From Clostridiales bacterium UBA7103 (GTDB lineage Bacteria > Bacillota > Clostridia > Oscillospirales > Oscillospiraceae), in NCBI GenBank assembly GCA_002493305.1, contig DKYJ01000024.1, positions 19,439-38,728 on the forward strand: DNA of 19,290 nucleotides, written 5' to 3'. Of the stretch, positions 15,242-19,290 are shown in pieces. Both the position numbers and the translations under genes were made by a program. The notes under the pieces were generated by a model. The model saw only the letters and a program-made list of their open reading frames with translations, ran no database searches and had not been told where the DNA came from. How positions within the stretch are numbered: position 1 is the first letter of the stretch; every line of letters starts with the position of its first letter.

Positions 15242-16225
15242 TCATTCCCACTCGATAGTCCCGCAGGGCTTGGGGGTGAGGTCGTACAGCACACGGTTGA
15301 CGCCGGGAACTTCGCCGGTTATGCGCTCGGTGATGTGCTTAAGCAGCGCATAGGGTATCTCCTCGATGGTGGCGGTCATGGCGTCGGTGGTGTTGATGGC
15401 GCGGATGATAACGGGGTACTCAAAGGTGCGCTGTCCGTCCTTTACGCCGACAGACTTAAAGTCCGGCACGGCGGTAAAATACTGCCACACCTTGCCCGCA
15501 AGGCCGTTTCTGGCAAACTCCTCGCGCAAAATCGCGTCGGACTCGCGCACGGCTTCCAGCCTGTCGCGGGTTATGGCGCCCAGGCAGCGCACGCCCAGAC
15601 CCGGGCCGGGGAAGGGCTGGCGGTACACCATGTTATCGGGCAGACCGAGAGCTTTGCCCACCACGCGAACCTCGTCCTTATAGAGGAGCTTCAGCGGCTC
15701 GACCAGCTCAAAATTGAGATCCTCCGGCAGACCGCCCACATTGTGGTGCGCCTTTACGCCCTTTTCGGACTCAAGAATATCGGGATAGATCGTGCCCTGC
15801 GCCAGAAACTCGATGCCCTCCAGCTTCTTGGCTTCCTCGGCAAAGACCTGAATGAACTCAGCGCCGATGATTTTGCGCTTCTGCTCCGGCTCGGCCACAC
15901 CCGCGAGCTTATCCAGAAAACGGTCAACCGCGTCAACATAGATGAGGTTCGCATCCATCTCGCCGCGGAACACCTTGATGACCTGCTCCGGCTCGCCCTT
16001 GCGCAGAAGGCCGTGGTTGACATGCACGCAGACGAGCTGCTTGCCGATGGCCTTTATCAGCAGCGCTGCAACGACCGAGGAATCCACGCCGCCGGAGAGC
16101 GCCAGCAGCACCTTTTTGTCCCCTACCTGAGCCTTGAGCGCCGCGACCTGCTCGGCGATGAAGGCCTCCGCCAGCTCCGGCGTATTGATACGCGCCATAG
16201 AATCAGGGCGCTTGTTGTTATCCAT
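15242..16225 (-). CDS. guaA: GMP synthase, ATP-pyrophosphatase subunit without glutaminase domain
   Basis: This enzyme amidates XMP to GMP by adenylation. It is 327 aa and holds only the ATP-PPase domain (SGGVDS, residues 44-49; HVNHGLLRKGE; LAQGTIYPDI) and the dimerisation domain (RQPFPGPGLGVR, then KPCGTIEWE at the end). The N-terminal class I glutaminase domain of the usual 510-520 aa enzyme is missing, and there is no glutaminase gene next to it. It therefore resembles the split GuaAb form, which needs a partner subunit or free ammonia. ATG 16225 has AGGAGGGG 5-6 bases upstream. The frame is open for 58 more codons to 16399, but these run through repeat-like leader DNA. A second, different guaA lies at the right edge. 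Confidence 0.93.
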   Translation of the reverse strand: MDNNKRPDSMARINTPELAEAFIAEQVAALKAQVGDKKVLLALSGGVDSSVVAALLIKAIGKQLVCVHVNHGLLRKGEPEQVIKVFRGEMDANLIYVDAVDRFLDKLAGVAEPEQKRKIIGAEFIQVFAEEAKKLEGIEFLAQGTIYPDILESEKGVKAHHNVGGLPEDLNFELVEPLKLLYKDEVRVVGKALGLPDNMVYRQPFPGPGLGVRCLGAITRDRLEAVRESDAILREEFARNGLAGKVWQYFTAVPDFKSVGVKDGQRTFEYPVIIRAINTTDAMTATIEEIPYALLKHITERITGEVPGVNRVLYDLTPKPCGTIEWE

Positions 16226-16245
16226 AAAAACCCCTCCTGTTTTTA

Positions 16246-16400
16246 TCGTAAGCGCTGAACAAACCGCCTTCGGTGCTTTGCGGACAATTTGCGCCCTGCC
16301 TTCGTCACTTTTTCTTGAAATACACAAAGTATGTCTGCAAAAAAGTGCCTTCGCCAGAACACAAATTCTCTCGCAAATCACACTTGGCGTTTTATTCATC
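16246..16400. repeat. Repeat-like leader element upstream of guaA
   Basis: GCCTTCG occurs three times in about 90 bp (16266-16272, 16298-16304, 16347-16353), and CACTTTTT/AAAAAGTG (16306-16347) can form a stem around 26 bases. The element starts with GTAAGCGCTGAA (about 16248-16259), a 12-base string that also occurs downstream of miaA near 3757. This looks like a dispersed Clostridia repeat rather than a gene. It has no guanine-riboswitch core that I can see. Confidence 0.45.
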
Positions 16401-16420
16401 GCTTACTTTTTTGTTAGTTA

Positions 16421-16449
16421 ATCATACCATGGAATATACAGGATTTCCA
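16421..16449 (-). promoter_or_regulatory. Candidate guaA promoter
   Basis: On the minus strand TGGAAA (16449-16444), a 17-base spacer and TATGAT (16426-16421) form a promoter-like pair. Transcription would begin near 16414, giving a leader of about 190 bases that spans the repeat-like element. Confidence 0.45.
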
Positions 16450-16490
16450 GAACATTATACAGCAAAGCTGTTTTTTTCTAAAAAATTTTA

Positions 16491-16513
16491 CATGACATCC
16501 ATTGAATGTCATG
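16491..16513. promoter_or_regulatory. Operator-like inverted repeat upstream of DUF6809 gene
   Basis: CATGACAT (16491-16498) and ATGTCATG (16506-16513) are perfect 8-bp inverted copies separated by 7 bases. They lie 64 bp before the GTG start and just upstream of a weak extended -10 (TGCTAACAT, 16529-16537). The shape suits a dimeric repressor or activator site; the regulator is unknown. Confidence 0.4.
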
Positions 16514-16576
16514 CTGTGCGCAATGTTGTGCTAACATATAGAAAGCACAGTTAACGAATGTCAAAGGGAGGAAAAT

Positions 16577-16885
16577 GTGAAAAGTATTATGAAAAGTGTG
16601 CTGATGGAGCTGTATGACGGCAGGGTTTATCCGGCGGAGCAATTTTTCCTGCGAAGCAAAGAACACAAAGCGCTGCTCGATAAGTATTGCCGGCACGCAG
16701 ATGAATTCACGGAAAAGCTCAGTTGCCTGACCCCGCCGCTCGATGAGGAATTCACCGCAGTGATGAACGAATATATGGAGTTGACCTCTGACGACCTTGC
16801 GGAAATGTTCGCGGACGGCTTTCGCTTGGGCGCGAGGGTCATGATTGAGGTTTTCCAGAGCGAGCTTCTGCCCGGAGAAAAATAA
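16577..16885 (+). CDS. DUF6809-like small protein
   Basis: This is a 102-aa soluble, acidic, helical protein: KSVLMELYDGRVYPAEQFF near the start and FADGFRLGARVMIEVF near the end. This pattern (LxxLYxGxxxPxEq ... FxxGFxLGxRmmiEV) is what I know from the DUF6809 family, common in Firmicutes and mobile elements and without known function. The start is GTG at 16577, five bases after a strong GGGAGG; the in-frame ATG at 16589 is too far from that site. It stands alone, transcribed away from guaA and towards cutC. A regulatory inverted repeat upstream suggests independent control. Confidence 0.65.
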   Translation: MKSIMKSVLMELYDGRVYPAEQFFLRSKEHKALLDKYCRHADEFTEKLSCLTPPLDEEFTAVMNEYMELTSDDLAEMFADGFRLGARVMIEVFQSELLPGEK

Positions 16886-16974
16886 AGCGGGGAACAACCA
16901 GGACATAAAGCCGCAAGCCAAGGTTGGCTGGTGTTTGATTTCTGCGCTCCGCCAAAGGTTTGCTCTTCCCCCAC

Positions 16975-16992
16975 CTCCCTCGTCAGAGGGAG
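16975..16992. repeat. Short hairpin between DUF6809 and cutC
   Basis: CTCCCTC (16975-16981) and GAGGGAG (16986-16992) form a 7-bp stem with a 4-base loop, flanked by CTTCCCCCAC and GCC. It resembles half of the dispersed repeat seen upstream of mutL. No T-run follows on the minus strand, so it is not a clear terminator for cutC. Confidence 0.45.
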
Positions 16993-17039
16993 CCTTTGAA
17001 TGGAGCAGATTTGGTCGGTTGCGCAATCTTACCGCCGGG

Positions 17040-17795
17040 TCAGAGCTGCGAAAGCGTCCCCGCCGCCGCGCCAATAACGGCGGCATCAGTCATCTGATAG
17101 CGATCCTCCGGGGGATAGAGGCAGCCGCCGTAAAAAATATCCCGGTTGTTATTGACGGAGTAGTCATAGCAGGGACGGTGCGCCGCCATATGCACCTGCG
17201 TGCAGCCGCTCTCCCGAACAAGGCGCGCGCAGTTTTTCGGCGTTACGCCCGCGCCGGGGAGGATCTGAATGCGCCCGGCGGCGTACTCTATCATCTCGCG
17301 CACAACGTCCGTCGCCTGAAGGACGTCGGGCGCCTGACCGCTTGTAAGCACGCGGGTCATCTTCAGCGAGATAAGCGCGTCCAGCGCCTCCCGCCAATCG
17401 GGGACAACATCTATCGCCCGGTGAAACACTGCATCCTTCCCGGCCTCCAGCGCAAGCTCCGCCAAGACCCGACTGCGCTCAAGGTCGATGCTCCCGTCCT
17501 GCTTCAAAAACCCGAAAACCAGCCCGTCCGCCCCATGGGCGAGCAGGAGCTTCGCATCCTCCACGGCGGCGGCAAATTCCGCGTCAGTGTAGCAAAAGCC
17601 GCCCTCGCGCGGACGCACCATGGTCATGATCTTCATGCCGGTCTCGCGCTTTGCGACGATGAGCGAGCCGACGGTCGGCGTAAGCCCGCCATGGAACAGG
17701 TCGCTGTTGAGCTCCGCCCTGTCCGCGCCGCCCCTGTGAGCCTGAATAACATCGTCCGCGCTGCCGCAGCAGACCTCTAACAGTATCTTTTTCAT
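17040..17795 (-). CDS. cutC: CutC-family protein
   Basis: This is a CutC TIM-barrel protein, 251 aa (normal). It opens KKILLEVCCGSADDVIQAHRGGADRAELNSDL and continues GGLTPTVGSL, MVRPREGGFCYTDAEF, GADGLVFGFL, VFHRAIDVV, RVLTSGQAP, ILPGAGVTPKN and QVHMAAHRP, all family blocks. CutC was named for copper tolerance in E. coli, but a direct metal role is doubtful and its reaction is not settled. ATG 17795 is preceded by AAGGA. It lies 20 bp downstream of mscS in the same direction, so the two are probably one transcript. Confidence 0.94.
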   Translation of the reverse strand: MKKILLEVCCGSADDVIQAHRGGADRAELNSDLFHGGLTPTVGSLIVAKRETGMKIMTMVRPREGGFCYTDAEFAAAVEDAKLLLAHGADGLVFGFLKQDGSIDLERSRVLAELALEAGKDAVFHRAIDVVPDWREALDALISLKMTRVLTSGQAPDVLQATDVVREMIEYAAGRIQILPGAGVTPKNCARLVRESGCTQVHMAAHRPCYDYSVNNNRDIFYGGCLYPPEDRYQMTDAAVIGAAAGTLSQL

Positions 17796-17815
17796 CGGTC
17801 TTTCCGTCCTTTCAC

Positions 17816-18628
17816 TCAGCGCTTTGGCATACAGACATTGAGGTAGGGATAATTCATCTCCACCCCGTCCTGCTCAAAGCCCGCCTTTATCTCCTCCAGC
17901 AGGTCGTAATACACATTCCAGTAGTCCTCCGTCCTGCACCAGACCCGCACGGTATATTCTATCGCGCTGTCCTTATAGCCGCTGACACGGGCGAAGGGCG
18001 CGGGATCATCGAGAACTCCCGCCGTGCGCTCCGCCGAGGCGAGCAGGCTCTGCTTGACCCGCTCCACCGGCGCGTCATAGGAGGCCGTCACGGTCAGGCT
18101 CACCCGGCGCATGGGCTCATGGGTGTAGTTTGTGATGTTGGCCGACACTACCGTGCTGTTGGGCAGCTGGATGAGCTTATTGTCCGCCGTCATGATCTTC
18201 GTGTAGAACATACCGATCTCGTGGACTGTACCTTCACAGTTGCCGGCAAGGACATAGTCGCCCACCTTGAACGGGCGCGAGATGAGAAGCTGAAAGCCGC
18301 CGGTCACATTGCCGAGGAAGTTCTGAATACTCAGGGAGATAGCAAGCCCTGCCACCGACAGCAGCGCAACAAGCGAGGTGACCGGTATGCCCAGATAACT
18401 CAGCACGATAAGCACCGCCACCGCCAGCAGCAGCGTTTTCACTATGGCACGCAGCATCCCAAGCAGCGTTGGGTCAACATGCAGCTTTGCAAACAGCTTG
18501 TCCGCCGTCTTTAAAAGCAGCTTTACCGCCAGCAGGCAGACTATCACCAGCAGCACAGCCGTCAAAGCGTGGCTCAGGAGAATAGAGCCGATCTGTATAT
18601 TTTCAAATTGGTCGATAATATCCGACAT
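17816..18628 (-). CDS. Small-conductance mechanosensitive channel, MscS family
   Basis: This is a 270-aa membrane channel that opens on osmotic downshock. Three hydrophobic segments lie at about residues 14-37, 62-80 and 83-112. The last (ALLSVAGLAISLSIQNFLGNVTGGF) is the pore-lining TM3 with its Gly/Ala pattern. The cytoplasmic beta domain follows with RPFKVGDYV (118-126) and LIQLPNSTV (152-160), then an alpha/beta domain to the end. Length and layout match short MscS proteins such as B. subtilis YkuT/E. coli MscS. ATG 18628 has AAAGGA about 13 bases upstream. A promoter-like pair and an inverted repeat lie just upstream. Confidence 0.94.
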   Translation of the reverse strand: MSDIIDQFENIQIGSILLSHALTAVLLVIVCLLAVKLLLKTADKLFAKLHVDPTLLGMLRAIVKTLLLAVAVLIVLSYLGIPVTSLVALLSVAGLAISLSIQNFLGNVTGGFQLLISRPFKVGDYVLAGNCEGTVHEIGMFYTKIMTADNKLIQLPNSTVVSANITNYTHEPMRRVSLTVTASYDAPVERVKQSLLASAERTAGVLDDPAPFARVSGYKDSAIEYTVRVWCRTEDYWNVYYDLLEEIKAGFEQDGVEMNYPYLNVCMPKR

Positions 18629-18650
18629 ACTCAGTTTCAGTCCTTTCTTT

Positions 18651-18671
18651 CTAAAGTCGAGTAAACTTTAG
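18651..18671. promoter_or_regulatory. Inverted repeat over the mscS promoter
   Basis: CTAAAGT (18651-18657) and ACTTTAG (18665-18671) are perfect 7-bp inverted copies with a 7-base spacer. The right arm covers the proposed -10 of mscS, so binding there could block transcription. Confidence 0.4.
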
Positions 18672-18693
18672 CATAGAACCGCGATTTTTACAA
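18665..18693 (-). promoter_or_regulatory. Candidate mscS-cutC promoter
   Basis: On the minus strand TTGTAA (18693-18688), a 17-base spacer and TAAAGT (18670-18665) form a promoter-like pair, each matching four of six consensus bases. It lies about 37 bp before the mscS start codon. Confidence 0.35.
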
Positions 18694-18753
18694 TACAGAG
18701 GCGATATTCAACGAAGCGCCGGGAGCGCAAGAGCTGAGATAGGCGCTATACAA

Positions 18754-18788
18754 AAGCAGACCTTGGAAAGCATATCCAAGGTCTGCTT
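18754..18788 (-). terminator. Intrinsic terminator of the right-edge guaA
   Basis: AAGCAGACCTTGGA (18754-18767) and TCCAAGGTCTGCTT (18775-18788) are perfect 14-bp arms with a 7-base loop. Read leftward the stem runs into TTTTG, a short T-run. It sits 17 bp after the guaA stop. Confidence 0.88.
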
Positions 18789-18804
18789 GTAGTTGAATTA
18801 TGCC

Positions 18805-19290
18805 TTATTCGAACTCCACCGTTGCGGGGGGCTTGGAGGTGATGTCGTACAGCACGCGGTTGACGCCCTTGACCTCGTTTACGATGCGCGTGGAGACGCG
18901 GTCAAGCAGCTCATAGGGGATGCGCGTCCAGTCGGCGGTCATGAAATCGTCAGTGGTGACGCTGCGCAGAGCCACGGCGTAATCGTAGGTGCGCCCGTCG
19001 CCCATGACACCCACGGAGCGCATATTTGTAAGCGCCGCGAAATACTGGTTCATGCTGCCCTCAAGCCCGGCCTTGGCGATCTCGTCCCGGAAGATAAAGT
19101 CCGCCTCGCGCAGAATGTCCAGCTTCTCCTTGGTGATGTCCCCAATTACTCGGATGCCCAGACCCGGGCCGGGGAAAGGCTGGCGTGTGACCAGATACTC
19201 CGGCAGGCCAAGCTCCCGCCCCAGCGCGCGCACCTCGTCCTTAAAAAGCATACGCAGCGGCTCAATGATCTCCTTGAAGTCCACATAGTC
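18805..19290 (-). CDS. guaA: GMP synthase, C-terminal part of a second copy (cut by window edge)
   Basis: The last 161 residues are visible: LFKDEVRALGRELGLPEYL, RQPFPGPGLGIRVIGDIT, the dimerisation domain, and TSKPPATVEFE at the end. LRSVTTDDFMTADWTRIPYELLDRVSTRI is the version typical of full-length bacterial GuaA, whereas the copy at 15242-16225 has IRAINTTDAMTATIEEIPYALLKHI. The N-terminal glutaminase and P-loop regions would lie past base 19290, so whether this copy is full length cannot be seen. The frame continues open to the edge. It has its own terminator. Confidence 0.95.
   Translation of the reverse strand, partial: DYVDFKEIIEPLRMLFKDEVRALGRELGLPEYLVTRQPFPGPGLGIRVIGDITKEKLDILREADFIFRDEIAKAGLEGSMNQYFAALTNMRSVGVMGDGRTYDYAVALRSVTTDDFMTADWTRIPYELLDRVSTRIVNEVKGVNRVLYDITSKPPATVEFE

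Larger units (their letters stand above)
16226..16576. other. Divergent guaA/DUF6809 intergenic region
   Basis: These 351 bp hold no convincing gene. The guaA side (16246-16400) is repeat-like, with three copies of GCCTTCG (16266, 16298, 16347) and facing arms CACTTTTT (16306-16313) and AAAAAGTG (16340-16347). A leftward promoter-like pair lies at 16421-16449. A weak hairpin ACAGC/GCTGT with a T-run lies at 16459-16477. An AT-rich stretch is followed by a perfect 8-bp inverted repeat (16491-16513) and the DUF6809 ribosome binding site. Confidence 0.65.

Noticed and set aside
16226..16399. In-frame N-terminal extension of GuaA by 58 residues
   Set aside because: No good ribosome binding site at 16399, the sequence is repeat-like, and the ATG at 16225 has AGGAGGGG at proper spacing.
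16226..16450. Guanine riboswitch upstream of guaA
   Set aside because: I could not find the conserved purine-riboswitch junction bases in the leader on the minus strand; the structure present looks like a repeat.
16459..16477. ACAGC/GCTGT hairpin followed by a T-run
   Set aside because: The stem is only 5 bp with a 3-base loop, and no plus-strand gene ends before it.

Overview
The window reads as a chromosomal segment of a GC-rich, Gram-positive-type Firmicute. The most likely placement is class Clostridia, order Eubacteriales (Oscillospiraceae/Ruminococcaceae-like). The reasons are purine-rich Shine-Dalgarno sites (AGGAGG type) before most genes, a ylmE-sepF-divIVA-ileS cell-division block, an Hfq of the Gram-positive type, several small Firmicutes families (DUF4180, DUF6809, YoaK/DUF1275), and short GC-rich dispersed repeats of the kind common in gut Clostridia. 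The assignment is by recognition only; no search was run. There is no rRNA, tRNA, CRISPR array, transposase or phage gene.

Layout. Positions 1-6654 hold a leftward run: mutL, miaA, hfq, an HlyD-like membrane-anchored protein, a YggS/YlmE PLP protein, sepF, divIVA and the start of ileS (cut by the window edge). A 380-bp divergent region (6655-7034) with a paired inverted repeat separates it from a rightward, overlapping gene string: miaB, mutS, a CPBP-type membrane protease, trmO, and a small lipoprotein gene interrupted by one in-frame TAG. That string ends at a strong terminator (about 13087-13116). A second rightward group follows: a YoaK-like membrane protein, a DUF4180 protein, a YafP-like acetyltransferase and a TfoX-N protein. 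It ends at a large two-way hairpin (15178-15231) shared with a leftward guaA that encodes only the ATP-pyrophosphatase and dimerisation parts of GMP synthase. Then come a small rightward DUF6809 gene, leftward mscS and cutC, and at the right edge the C-terminal part of a second, distinct guaA.

How the genes work together. The two arms around 6655-7034 combine methyl-independent mismatch repair (MutS, MutL) with tRNA adenosine-37 modification (MiaA, MiaB, TrmO) and Hfq. The left end joins this to the conserved division/septum block (SepF, DivIVA) and isoleucyl-tRNA charging. The right half is mostly accessory small genes plus guanine nucleotide synthesis.

The points most worth a second look are the amber-interrupted lipoprotein gene (12451-13074), the two dissimilar GMP synthase genes, the structured repeats sitting in the presumed 5' leaders of mutL and guaA, and two operator-like inverted repeats near 16491 and 18651. 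I did not find a clearly new multi-gene system.
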